DNA of 64,000 nt from Allochromatium humboldtianum (GCF_013385175.1 NZ_JABZEO010000009.1:62001-126000); one strand, 5' to 3'. Positions 34,305 through 42,872 are shown, numbered from the stretch's first letter. Numbers and translations: made by a program. The notes: generated by a model from the letters alone, not told the origin.

Positions 34305-34348
34305 ATTGTGACATTAGGCCACCTTTCGGCTGGAGCGCCGTGTTAGCG
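34305..34348 (-). other. half attC site, left end of cassette array
   Basis: Immediately after the hicA stop the minus strand has CGCTAAC (34348..34342) followed by ACGGCGCTCCAGCC, resembling the first half (R'' and L'') of an attC. The second half with a GTTRRRY core is missing where host-like sequence begins, suggesting a deletion at the array end. Confidence 0.4.
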
Positions 34349-34358
34349 GCTTTTCACA

Positions 34359-34575
34359 TCAAAGCAGTTTCCTGAATTGCTCTACAGTCAAGCCGGCATC
34401 CTTAACGATTCCGCCGAGCGTGCAAGCATCAACTGGATTCCCCCTTGGAATGGTTAGTTAGGATTCGCGCGCCGTCAGACATGATGATGTGCTTGCTTTC
34501 ACGGACGATTCGGAACCCTGCTTTCTGTAAAGCCCGTACAGCATCGCGGTGATTGATACCTGGAATTTTAGGCAT
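34359..34575 (-). pseudogene. hicA: HicA-type mRNA interferase toxin, frameshifted
   Basis: From ATG 34575 the minus strand encodes MPKIPGINHRDAVRAL then KAGFRIVRESKHIIMSDGAR, a clear HicA, but the frame then leaves homology and stops at about residue 49. A tandem GTTA duplication (plus strand 34453..34460) causes this. Removing one GTTA restores ILTIPRGNPVDACTLGG and the C-terminus LTVEQFRKLL, ending at the TGA 34359..34361, for about 70 residues. The conserved His of the double-stranded-RNA-binding-like fold is still encoded before the shift. The start is two bases after hicB, so the order is hicB-hicA. The toxin is probably inactive unless frameshifting or the truncated 49-mer retains function. 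Confidence 0.85.
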
Positions 34576-34577
34576 CT

Positions 34578-34781
34578 TTACGCGGCCACTTCGACTTCCC
34601 GCATTTCAGTGTCTGCCGTTGCGGCCAATTCTGCCGAAACTGCAACGTATTCATTTATTGCATCCGCAATGTTTTCCAAGGCTTCCTGCTCTGTCTTCCC
34701 CTGCGACCAGCATCCAGGTAGACCTGGACAGGAAATGCTAAAACCTTCATCTGTTTTTCGAAGAGCGACTTTATATTTCAT
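34578..34781 (-). CDS. hicB: HicB family antitoxin
   Basis: A 67-residue antitoxin from ATG 34781: MKYKVALRKTDEGFSISCPG, then LPGCWSQGKTEQEALENIADAINEY, the partial RNase H-like fold of HicB. The frame reaches upstream to 34847 but that part reads through the cassette boundary. It starts 39 bases after a GTTAGCG core, a spacing typical of integron cassettes. Its toxin partner hicA follows directly and is frameshifted. Without an active toxin, the antitoxin could persist as a solitary regulator or protect against related toxins. Confidence 0.87.
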   Translation of the reverse strand: MKYKVALRKTDEGFSISCPGLPGCWSQGKTEQEALENIADAINEYVAVSAELAATADTEMREVEVAA

Positions 34782-34819
34782 AGGCCACCTAAAACGCTTT
34801 GATAAAGCAATTTTTTTGG

Positions 34820-34993
34820 CGCTAACGACCATGGCTTTGAAGGTCACAAAAAGTGCTTGCGCTCAATGTCTTGATTTTGCTGGGTTAGCAAAGCCCAGGC
34901 TAGGGAAAGTTGGGCGGTTTACACCAGATTCGACATCACAAGCGATTGATTCTTAATGTTGTATTTTTGCACCTTCAAAGCCATGGCGCTAAC
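34820..34993 (-). mobile_element. 167-bp mini-cassette or MITE-like unit
   Basis: Two direct repeats GGCGCTAACGACCA (from 34818 and from 34985) bound a 167-bp unit. Inside them lie inverted repeats, CCATGGCTTTGAAGGT (34829..34844) and its complement (34971..34986). On the plus strand an ATG at 34831 opens a 41-codon frame, but it has no recognisable product. The unit is flanked by GTTAGCG cores on the minus strand, so it may be an ORF-less cassette, or a small transposable element inserted in the attC end. Confidence 0.55.
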
Positions 34994-35059
34994 GACCAAG
35001 CTCACCAGCGGCAATGAAGCGCAGCGGAATTGCCGTCCGAGCGCAGCCCCTTGTTAGAC
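34987..35059 (-). mobile_element. integron attC recombination site 1
   Basis: On the minus strand R'' is GTCTAAC (35059..35053, fits RYYYAAC) and R' is GTTAGCG (34993..34987). Between them an imperfect palindrome pairs CGGACGGCAAT with ATTGCCGCTGG around a GC-rich loop, the classic 59-base-element layout. It lies 38 bases after the stop of the gene ending at 35098, as expected for the end of a cassette. Confidence 0.85.
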
Positions 35060-35097
35060 TTTAAAGCTCCGAAAGCTACGCTTCTTCTCAAACTTCA

Positions 35098-36540
35098 TCA
35101 AAATTCAAAAACTTCGTCCGAACTCATAAACAGATCAAAATCTGCGAATGATTTAAATTGTAGGCTTATGCCAAACTGATTATTTATTTTTTCCAGGCCA
35201 AGTACAAATTCATCAGGATTCCAGCTATATAATGAATTATCTAGAACACAAAAAGAAGCCAAAAAGTCATTTTTTCTTTGCGAGAAATATGATTCTAAAT
35301 AGCTCTCCAGCTCAAGGCGATTTTTTTGTATCTCTGGTATAACAGCTAAGCACATGGCCTGAACAGCGTAACGCCGCTCTTTTGCTTCTTTGACAACTCT
35401 GCTGTCACCGAGCGCAACTAATCCTGATTGGTGCAGCATATTTCCAATAAAATAACCAACCCCAGCACCCACCAAAGCTCCAATAATTGGAATAGGTATT
35501 GCCACCTGCCCAAGCGCACCATAATAAAAAGAGGATGTGCTTGTTATTGCAGTATGACTAACTTCATCTAATAGCTGTTCGCCACCAATATCGCCATTTA
35601 TGTAAGCAACAAAAGATTTGCTAGCATTGACAACCCCTGCCGCAATAGCAACTGGCGCGTTGGAACGAGCAAATGAGCGGGCAACAGACTCTCCAAGAAG
35701 ATAGGTGGTTGAGTAAGTAATCCCCTTGCTCATTGCGGTTACGACGTATCCCGTCGCATATCCTTTTGCTGAGTCAACAGCAACACGAGAAAGAAGCTCT
35801 CCAACTTCAATCTCACCTTTGTGTAATGAATGAACACCGGTTACAGCACTTATACTACCCGTAAGCAATGCACCAACCTTGCCAGCACGTTTCCCTGATT
35901 CGTGCATATCGGTTAATGCCGATTTAAGCTTAAATTTATCTGCAATGTCTTGCGCCGTTTTTACATCAGTAGCATTAAGCGCCTCTTGATATGTAGTGCC
36001 AGAAGAAGAAACGTTTTCATGCTTTAAAGATTCTTCAATATTACGCAATGTTTGTTCGTAATCCTCAGCTTTGAGAGCACCCGAATCAATGCGTTTTCTT
36101 AATAGCTCCTTAATCTTTTCGAACTGATCGCTTGGCGCAAGCCTTTGCATCTCTTTGTATTCTGCATCAGATAATGCAAAAGCACTTCGTGCAGCACTAT
36201 TACAAGACTTGGCTTGTGCCTCTCTGACAATTTCTTCTCCGTTTTTAATTAGAATATCGACTTTATCATGAGGCATGCCCATGCTAGCAGTTGTTTTTGC
36301 GAACAGATCGCTATCTTTTTTTAAAGCATCGAAATTAAATTTTACAACTTCAAGCTGCTCAAACATATGGCCTTGCGCTTTATCAGCAGCAACATTTTTC
36401 CATTTTTCGGCAAGTTGCATTAGTTGGTCGGCATCATTAAAAATACCAAATGTTCTTTCAGTAAAACGTTGCGTAATACCTGCGGATAGGTATCCACCTG
36501 CCATTGCATCTATTTTTTTATCCCTATCTGATTTAGCCAT
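35098..36540 (-). CDS. unknown cassette protein with glycine-zipper segments (second gene of pair)
   Basis: I do not recognise this 480-residue protein. Residues 1-200 are charged and mostly helical (e.g. EKIKELLRKRIDSGALKAEDYEQ). A middle part (about 215-300) alternates small residues, AGKVGALLTGSISAVTGVHS and SAKGYATGYVVTAMSKG, and near 350-375 there is a strong glycine zipper IPIPIIGALVGAGVGYFIGN. The C-terminus is amphipathic and ends in acidic and aromatic residues. No enzyme motif is visible. Codon use and AT-richness differ sharply from the host. It follows the 335-residue gene by 63 bases within the same cassette and is followed directly by an attC. Membrane insertion is an inference. 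Confidence 0.7.
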   Translation of the reverse strand: MAKSDRDKKIDAMAGGYLSAGITQRFTERTFGIFNDADQLMQLAEKWKNVAADKAQGHMFEQLEVVKFNFDALKKDSDLFAKTTASMGMPHDKVDILIKNGEEIVREAQAKSCNSAARSAFALSDAEYKEMQRLAPSDQFEKIKELLRKRIDSGALKAEDYEQTLRNIEESLKHENVSSSGTTYQEALNATDVKTAQDIADKFKLKSALTDMHESGKRAGKVGALLTGSISAVTGVHSLHKGEIEVGELLSRVAVDSAKGYATGYVVTAMSKGITYSTTYLLGESVARSFARSNAPVAIAAGVVNASKSFVAYINGDIGGEQLLDEVSHTAITSTSSFYYGALGQVAIPIPIIGALVGAGVGYFIGNMLHQSGLVALGDSRVVKEAKERRYAVQAMCLAVIPEIQKNRLELESYLESYFSQRKNDFLASFCVLDNSLYSWNPDEFVLGLEKINNQFGISLQFKSFADFDLFMSSDEVFEF

Positions 36541-36555
36541 TTTTTCACCAAATTA

Positions 36556-36589
36556 AAAGGATGAAAGCTCGCCAAAACTTTCATCCTTT
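36556..36589 (-). promoter_or_regulatory. intercistronic hairpin in the two-gene cassette
   Basis: A perfect 12-bp inverted repeat (AAAGGATGAAAG and its complement, 10-base loop) lies between the two unknown cassette genes. On the minus strand it is followed by TAATTTGG, not a clear T-tract, so it may tune the ratio of the two proteins as an attenuator or mRNA-stability element. Confidence 0.55.
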
Positions 36590-36603
36590 GATTTTGTTGC
36601 CAC

Positions 36604-37611
36604 TCACAAGGAGGAGAGTCTTTCTTCTGCAAACTCAAGCGCCTTATGCGAATCAGGAGTAAGCGCTCCACTTTCGTCAATTAATGGTGCTTCCATAATG
36701 GATTTTATAGTTTTTGCGGTAGAGGCGACTATAAAAACACCCTTTTTATCGATTTCTGTGTATGTTGAATAGTTGTCGTTAGATGCTACCAATTCTTCCA
36801 AAGAATTAAGCAAGGGAACAAATCTATCATTTAAAGCATTTAAAACCTCGTTTATTTCATTAAATCGTTTATGTATACCATTTGTTGCTACTGTTGCAGT
36901 TTTCATTTGTTCCGCTGCAAGCTGGGCTTTATCGTAGTTTGCATAAGCATCATGTTTCGCCGCTTCTGCTTTTGAGGCCAACATCATTCCACCTACAGCC
37001 AGGACAGGCCCAGCGACTATGCCTCCAAGAACGACTGTTCCGCCTGCCATACCAAGACCACCCGCAGCAAGAGAACCTCCACCTAACCAAGCTAAAGTAG
37101 CATTTGTTGCCGCCACACCACTAAGTGTGCCAATTGCTGTACCTGTTGAAGCCGTCCCTAACAAACCAACGCTGCCATATGCAGCTAATCCTGCTAAACC
37201 GCCTGATCCAAGAGCAGCGATACCTCCTCCAACAACTTCTTTCATTTCTAAAGCAGCTTGCTTGATCTCGTTAAGCTCGGCATTCGTTATTTGAGGCAAG
37301 TTAGCTGCCTCAAGCAGACGACTGTCCTTAAAGTCAATGTTTTTTATCTTAGAAAAAATTTCCACAAATGGAATAATCGAATCTTCATAGATTTCGAATT
37401 TTGACTCACCTAAAAGCTTTATTGCTTCCTGCGCGTCATCATGAGCCGATTTAAGCTCATTACTTGCTTCGTCGTATAAACTCTGAGCTTTTTTGTTCCA
37501 ACTTTTAGCAGAATCGAAATCAGATTTCGCATCCACGCCTTTCTTGATTCCAAGCGCTGCTGCAGCAAGGGATGCTCCACCTAAAATAATTGGAATTAAC
37601 GGCAAAGGCAT
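36604..37611 (-). CDS. unknown cassette protein with Gly/Ala-rich membrane-type core (first gene of pair)
   Basis: A 335-residue protein I cannot assign. It begins with a hydrophobic segment (LPLIPIILGGASLAAAALGI), continues with a coiled-coil-like helix (AKSWNKKAQSLYDEASNELKSA), then a striking 75-residue Gly/Ala-rich core at about 128-205 (GGGIAALGSGGLAGLAAYG through VLGGIVAGPVLAVGGMM), and ends in another helical, charged region. I have seen similar Gly/Ala cores in unannotated bacterial proteins, but cannot name a family. GGAG lies upstream of ATG 37611. The gene starts about 32 bases after a GTTAAAT attC core, so it opens its cassette. Confidence 0.7.
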   Translation of the reverse strand: MPLPLIPIILGGASLAAAALGIKKGVDAKSDFDSAKSWNKKAQSLYDEASNELKSAHDDAQEAIKLLGESKFEIYEDSIIPFVEIFSKIKNIDFKDSRLLEAANLPQITNAELNEIKQAALEMKEVVGGGIAALGSGGLAGLAAYGSVGLLGTASTGTAIGTLSGVAATNATLAWLGGGSLAAGGLGMAGGTVVLGGIVAGPVLAVGGMMLASKAEAAKHDAYANYDKAQLAAEQMKTATVATNGIHKRFNEINEVLNALNDRFVPLLNSLEELVASNDNYSTYTEIDKKGVFIVASTAKTIKSIMEAPLIDESGALTPDSHKALEFAEERLSSL

Positions 37612-37642
37612 AATTATATTCTCCAGTAATTGTTGATTTATA

Positions 37643-37720
37643 ATTTAACGCTGAGCTGACCTGCACAGTCTGAGGCGGAGTAACCGCAAAAAATTTGTCG
37701 GGTTTACCTGTTTGTTAGAT
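37643..37720 (-). mobile_element. integron attC recombination site 2
   Basis: On the minus strand R'' is ATCTAAC (37720..37714) and R' is GTTAAAT (37649..37643); both fit the RYYYAAC/GTTRRRY consensus exactly, 78 bases apart. The site starts immediately after the stop codon of the upstream cassette gene. The inner part is only weakly palindromic, as is common for attC sites. Confidence 0.85.
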
Positions 37721-38662
37721 TTAAAAAGTTATCACAATTTTTGGCACCGTATTTAGTGATAGTGTGTTTGTGCCCATGCTAGCGACGTCCAACCTCTGAA
37801 CCATTCCCCTTAGCAGCATTATTAGATCCTCAATGGACTTCCCCCAGTGCTCCCGAACAATATCAACAACCTCTCTTTGACCAGGAACGAACTGCAGACG
37901 GTGTGCTGGAGAAATCGAGAAAAAAGCCTCCATTATTCCAATTGATATTTTAAAATCTTCAATAACATCAAACTCACTACCCAAAGAGACAACAGTTTTT
38001 ATGCCTGACTCGGTCTTTATATTCTGAATCCCGATATTGCTACTAGCTAACTGAACACCAATACCGAATGAACAGAAGCTGGCTTTTCTGCGCCAAAAAC
38101 TATTCCGCAGTAGTGGGTCAAACTTGTTTCCTTCAACCTCTCCTAAAATGGCAGTGTCCAAGATGTCGCCCTTAAACCGAGCTATCAGAATGCAAAGGTC
38201 TACCCACTTTATGTCTTTGTACGCATTTAAAATAGTGCGCTCGTCGTAACCGAATATGGCAGCGCTTGTCGTTCTTAGGAATTGCTCCCCACTATATGAA
38301 TCGACGCCGCACACGAAAACACCATAAGACGACATATTTCTACGCAAGTCGAAATCATAGTTGTTCGATATTTCGTCTAGAATGGCATAAAGCACGGGGC
38401 TACCCTCACGACTCATGAGGTAGTGACAGAGAAAATACTGCAAACCCCAGTTGTGGACATTTTTCCGCATGCGCGCCAAAAAGCCCTGTTCCGTATAGGC
38501 GTTCAGCGAGGCTAATGTCTTTGGCTGATCCACCGGTATGCTACGCTGAAACGAATACTCCAACCCTTTATGCTCGTATAAAGTTTCCAGTACAGCACAA
38601 AAATGCATGGCCCAATAAGATTTCAAGTCCCCTATGATTCCCGGCTGCACAAGCTTAATCAA
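37721..38662 (-). CDS. unknown protein of the first integron cassette
   Basis: A 313-residue protein with TTG start 38662 (AGGGGG five bases upstream). No signal peptide or membrane helix is obvious. It mixes aromatic-rich segments (SYWAMHFCAVLETLYEH, NWGLQYFLCHYLMSREGS) with DILDTAILGEVEGNKFDP, where spaced acidic residues and a Lys faintly recall a nuclease core; I do not claim one. Base composition is AT-rich and unlike the host. Its position between an attI-like core with a promoter and an attC makes it the first and probably best-expressed cassette. Function unknown. Confidence 0.7.
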   Translation of the reverse strand: MIKLVQPGIIGDLKSYWAMHFCAVLETLYEHKGLEYSFQRSIPVDQPKTLASLNAYTEQGFLARMRKNVHNWGLQYFLCHYLMSREGSPVLYAILDEISNNYDFDLRRNMSSYGVFVCGVDSYSGEQFLRTTSAAIFGYDERTILNAYKDIKWVDLCILIARFKGDILDTAILGEVEGNKFDPLLRNSFWRRKASFCSFGIGVQLASSNIGIQNIKTESGIKTVVSLGSEFDVIEDFKISIGIMEAFFSISPAHRLQFVPGQREVVDIVREHWGKSIEDLIMLLRGMVQRLDVASMGTNTLSLNTVPKIVITF

Positions 38663-38700
38663 TCACGCCCCCTATTCTGCTCAGGTCTGGACTTCACGAA

Positions 38701-38707
38701 AGCTAAC
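38701..38707 (-). mobile_element. attI-like recombination core
   Basis: Minus-strand GTTAGCT lies between the integrase remnant and the first cassette gene, 39 bases before its TTG start. It fits the GTT-purine pattern of an attI insertion point only approximately (GTTAGCY), and the real attI would extend some 60 bases further toward the integrase. Confidence 0.45.
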
Positions 38708-38769
38708 AGCTAAAGTAATCTGTTCGAGCGACGCTGGATCGATTCTACACTCTTTGTCTGCGGATTCGA

Positions 38770-38798
38770 CTTATAGCACATGCCGTAACATCAAACAA
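38770..38798 (-). promoter_or_regulatory. candidate cassette promoter (Pc)
   Basis: Minus-strand -10 TATAAG (38775..38770) is preceded by an extended -10 TGC, and a weak -35 TTGTTT (38798..38793) lies 17 bases upstream. It points into the cassette array from beside the integrase remnant, where Pc promoters normally lie. Confidence 0.5.
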
Positions 38799-38817
38799 CA
38801 GACAAAGCCACCAATGA

Positions 38818-39030
38818 TCGTTTTGGGATCGATTCATTGCCAAATCCAGTCAGTCCGGCGTCAAAGACAAGATCCTCGACGCTATACAGAATGCGCTTCA
38901 GTGGCAGGTGCGCCGCGCGAAGGCGTATCTGACGGCTTTCCCGGATAAGCACCTGAAGCAACACACCCGCGAGGACGTGACCGGCTATCTTGAGCAGACG
39001 GGTCGACTAGGCGGAATTGCGAACTGGCCG
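38818..39030 (+). pseudogene. truncated integron-type tyrosine integrase (N-terminal remnant)
   Basis: The plus-strand frame reads SFWDRFIAKSSQSGVKDKI, a short divergent stretch, then WQVRRAKAYLTAFPDKHL and REDVTGYLEQTGRLGGIANW. This is the SAM-like N-terminal domain of chromosomal integron integrases (FW-x-x-(F/Y)I start, then the GYLE-x-x-GR turn). All catalytic parts (Arg, HxxR, Tyr) are missing: after residue about 70 the frame drifts into unrelated sequence and stops at 39135 against serS. No start codon is intact in this frame after the stop at 38815. Orientation is divergent from the cassettes, the standard intI arrangement. Confidence 0.7.
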
Positions 39031-39084
39031 CTTGCGCATTTACTGGTGCGGCGAATCACCCGACGACTCTCGGGGATGTTCACT

Positions 39085-39113
39085 CCGCCCCCGGCATCGT
39101 CCAGCGGGGGCGG
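39085..39113 (-). terminator. GC hairpin downstream of serS
   Basis: Perfect 9-bp stem CCGCCCCCG/CGGGGGCGG with an 11-base loop, 18 bases past the serS stop. No T-tract follows on either strand, so it may act as an RNA-stabilising 3' hairpin and not as a classic terminator. Confidence 0.5.
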
Positions 39114-39131
39114 TCCTGTTCACAATCCAGG

Positions 39132-40451
<1,320 letters not shown>

Positions 40452-41063
40452 CTATCCCGGCGCGCGCACGCCGAACGGAACCTTCCAGAACGCGGCGCTG
40501 AAATCGCCGGCCAGATAGCCTTCATGAATCTGATAGTCAACCTCCAGCGCCTGGGCCAGATGCTTGATCTCGCGTGGCTGATAGAGGTTGTAGATCGGCG
40601 AGGTGTCCCAACCCTTGAGCAGGTTGAAGACGAAGCCGTGACGGCTCGCCTCCAGACAGCGCTCGATGAAGCGCCGCGTCTCCTCGCGGGTGAAGGTGTT
40701 CATGGCCCCGCTACAGAGATAGACATCGGCCTCGGGCAGCACGCTGTCCTCGTCGAGGATGTCGAGGACATGGATCTCGCAGCCGGTGCGCCGGCGCGCG
40801 GCCTCGACCATGGGGGGCATGACATCGAGCCCGATATAGCGCTTCGGCCGGTCGCCGGTGCGGTCCAGATAGGCGAAGAGATCGCCGAAGCCGCAGCCGG
40901 CGTCGGCCAGGGTCAACCGGGACAGATCCGGCGGCAGAAAGGAACGCAGCACCCGGAAGCGGACTTCCTGGGTCTCGGTCGAATTCCACTGCACGCCCTC
41001 GGCCGTCTCGCCGTGGGTGTCGAGCGCGCTGCCATAGAAGATCTCGGTATCGACTCTGGGCAT
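40452..41063 (-). CDS. class I SAM-dependent methyltransferase
   Basis: A 203-residue protein with the SAM-binding glycine loop LADAGCGFGDLFAYL, an acidic end of strand 2 (YIGLDVMPPMVEAARRR) and motif II/III-like ADVYLCSGAMNTF. The C-terminal part (HGFVFNLLKGWD) is hydrophobic but shows no transmembrane segment. Substrate unknown; small metabolites are more likely than nucleic acid, as no target-recognition part is present. It lies 45 bases upstream of serS in the same direction. Confidence 0.8.
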   Translation of the reverse strand: MPRVDTEIFYGSALDTHGETAEGVQWNSTETQEVRFRVLRSFLPPDLSRLTLADAGCGFGDLFAYLDRTGDRPKRYIGLDVMPPMVEAARRRTGCEIHVLDILDEDSVLPEADVYLCSGAMNTFTREETRRFIERCLEASRHGFVFNLLKGWDTSPIYNLYQPREIKHLAQALEVDYQIHEGYLAGDFSAAFWKVPFGVRAPG

Positions 41064-41102
41064 GTCAACTGCATTCCTGGGACGTGATTCTCGGGGGATG
41101 TC

Positions 41103-41322
41103 TCAAGCCTCGGCCAACAGGGCCTGACTACAGGGTACGGCGCGCTTCAGGACACAGTCCGAACAGCGCGGTCGACTCCGGCAGACCTGTTTGGCGTGCT
41201 CGACGAGCGACGCATGGTACTCCTTGTAGCGCGGCACGTCAGGTTCGAGCGCCTGCTCGAAGGCGTAGAGCAGGATGTCGTCGGCTGCTGCCCTTGACCG
41301 CGAGCAGCCGCTCATCACTCAT
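41103..41322 (-). pseudogene. remnant of an endonuclease III-like (HhH-GPD) glycosylase
   Basis: The minus strand keeps pieces of an Nth-family C-terminus: MSDERLLAVKG (from 41322), a frameshift, then ADDILLYAFE joined directly to YKEYHASLVEHAKQVC and the Cys-rich PRCSDC end of the 4Fe-4S loop. The helix-hairpin-helix is cut short and the catalytic Asp region (normally VFVIDAYTRR-like) is deleted. The 71-codon frame that can still be read, 41318 to 41103, therefore cannot be an active glycosylase. I conclude multiple deletions in a former gene. Confidence 0.6.
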
Positions 41323-41387
41323 CGAATCCCCCTCGGCTCGGATCGGTTAAACTCATTTCCACGTCGACTCAACGTGATGATCGTCGA

Positions 41388-42872
41388 ATGCCACACGAAG
41401 CCCCCATGGTCAATCTTCGCAACAGCACGATACGCACATCCCCGGCTCCAGTGAATCTTACCGTGATCGGTCTGGCGCTGTTCTGTCTGCTGCTCGGAGC
41501 ACTGCCGGCGCCCGCTCTCGCGGCAGTAGATGTGGTTCTCGCCCTGGACCGTTCGCTCAGCATGAACAGCAACGATCCGCGCCGCGACAGCCTCAAAGGG
41601 GCCGAGCTCTTCACTGAACTGCTCCAGACCGGCGACCGGCTCTCGCTGCTGACCTTCGGGCATGACTCACAAATCCTGATGCCGCTCAAGACGCTCGACG
41701 ATCCGTCCAGGCGCAATCAGGCGCTCGACCTCGTGCGCGGGATCGTGATGGACGGCACGCGCACCGATTTCAGCGCCGCGCTCCGCAGTGCTTACAGAAC
41801 CCTCACTGCCGGCGGGCGTGATCCGGAGGCCAAACGGATCCTGGTGATCTTCACCGATGGTCAGCTCAACCTGGGGTCGGAGGCGGCCACGGCCCAGGCG
41901 CGCGCCGAGATCATCGACAAGCTGATTCCCAGATTCCAGGCCGCCGGTCTCCAGATCCACGGCGTGGCCTTCTCACCCGAGGGCGACATCGACTTCCTGC
42001 GTCTGCTCACCGACTCGACCGGCGGACAGGCTTTCCGCGCCGAGCGCCCGGAAGACATCTATCCGGCCTTCGTCAAGCTCTTCGAGCAGGCCGACCAGCC
42101 GCTGACGGCGCCTGTGGTCGACGGACAGGTCGAGGTCGACGCCAATGTGCGCGAACTCAAGCTCCTGGTCCAGCGCGACCCCAACGGCGCACCGACCCGC
42201 CTGACCGATCCGAGCCAGCGCGAGCTGACCGCCGGCGATCAGGTCGAGGGCGTGACCTGGCGCAGCACCGAGCACTTCGATCACATCACCATCCAGCAAC
42301 CGGAGGCCGGTTCCTGGCAGATCAGCGGCCAGAACCAGGACAAGCGCGCCTATCTGGAGAGCGATCTCGATCTGGAGGCCAAGCTGCCGGTGCTGGCCAC
42401 GGTCGACGAAGCCGTGACCGTCGCGGCTCGGCTCATCTATCGCGGCCAGGGCGTCGACGAGCGGCTCGCCAGCAATACCGCCTTCAGCGCCACCCTGCTC
42501 GATGCGGCGGGGACGCCCCTGAAACGCATCGATCTCAGGCCGGATATGTCCGCGCCCCAGGCGACCCGCCGCCATCAGGGGCCGCTGAGCTTCACCGCTC
42601 CCGGCCCCTATCAGGTTCGGGTCACGGCCGAGAGTGAGAGCTTCCAGCGCACCAAGATCCTTTCGATGAGCGTACTCCCGGCCGACCAGCCGCCCGCGAC
42701 CAGCGACGATCTGCTGTTCGACGATGAACAGGGCGCGGCGATCGCGATCGTGGTCGGCGCCAATCTGGTCCTGCTCGTGATCGGCGGGATCGCCGGCGGG
42801 ATCTGGTGGTGGCGGCGTCGCCGGCGCAAGCTGGAGGCACAGCGGGACATCGACGACCTTCCGGGAGCCTGA
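41388..42872 (+). CDS. membrane-anchored VWA-domain protein
   Basis: An exported protein with a signal peptide (hydrophobic residues 25-46, ending PALA), a von Willebrand factor A domain with a complete MIDAS (DRSLSMN, the Thr of GTRTDF, and FTDGQ), a long beta-rich periplasmic part and a C-terminal helix (about 448-470) followed by Arg-rich WWWRRRRRK and a short cytoplasmic tail. Start could be ATG 41388 or 41406. It is three bases upstream of a membrane-anchored coiled-coil gene and clearly co-transcribed. The family is not further defined; the MIDAS implies metal-dependent protein binding in the periplasm. Confidence 0.85.
   Translation: MPHEAPMVNLRNSTIRTSPAPVNLTVIGLALFCLLLGALPAPALAAVDVVLALDRSLSMNSNDPRRDSLKGAELFTELLQTGDRLSLLTFGHDSQILMPLKTLDDPSRRNQALDLVRGIVMDGTRTDFSAALRSAYRTLTAGGRDPEAKRILVIFTDGQLNLGSEAATAQARAEIIDKLIPRFQAAGLQIHGVAFSPEGDIDFLRLLTDSTGGQAFRAERPEDIYPAFVKLFEQADQPLTAPVVDGQVEVDANVRELKLLVQRDPNGAPTRLTDPSQRELTAGDQVEGVTWRSTEHFDHITIQQPEAGSWQISGQNQDKRAYLESDLDLEAKLPVLATVDEAVTVAARLIYRGQGVDERLASNTAFSATLLDAAGTPLKRIDLRPDMSAPQATRRHQGPLSFTAPGPYQVRVTAESESFQRTKILSMSVLPADQPPATSDDLLFDDEQGAAIAIVVGANLVLLVIGGIAGGIWWWRRRRRKLEAQRDIDDLPGA

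Noticed and set aside
34831-34956. 41-codon plus-strand frame in the mini-cassette
   Set aside because: Opposite in direction to the cassettes, overlaps the inverted repeats and has no recognisable similarity or ribosome-binding site.
37019-37294. Plus-strand frame rich in Pro/Ala opposite the Gly/Ala-rich cassette gene
   Set aside because: Repetitive composition of the real gene creates it; no start signal and no domain.
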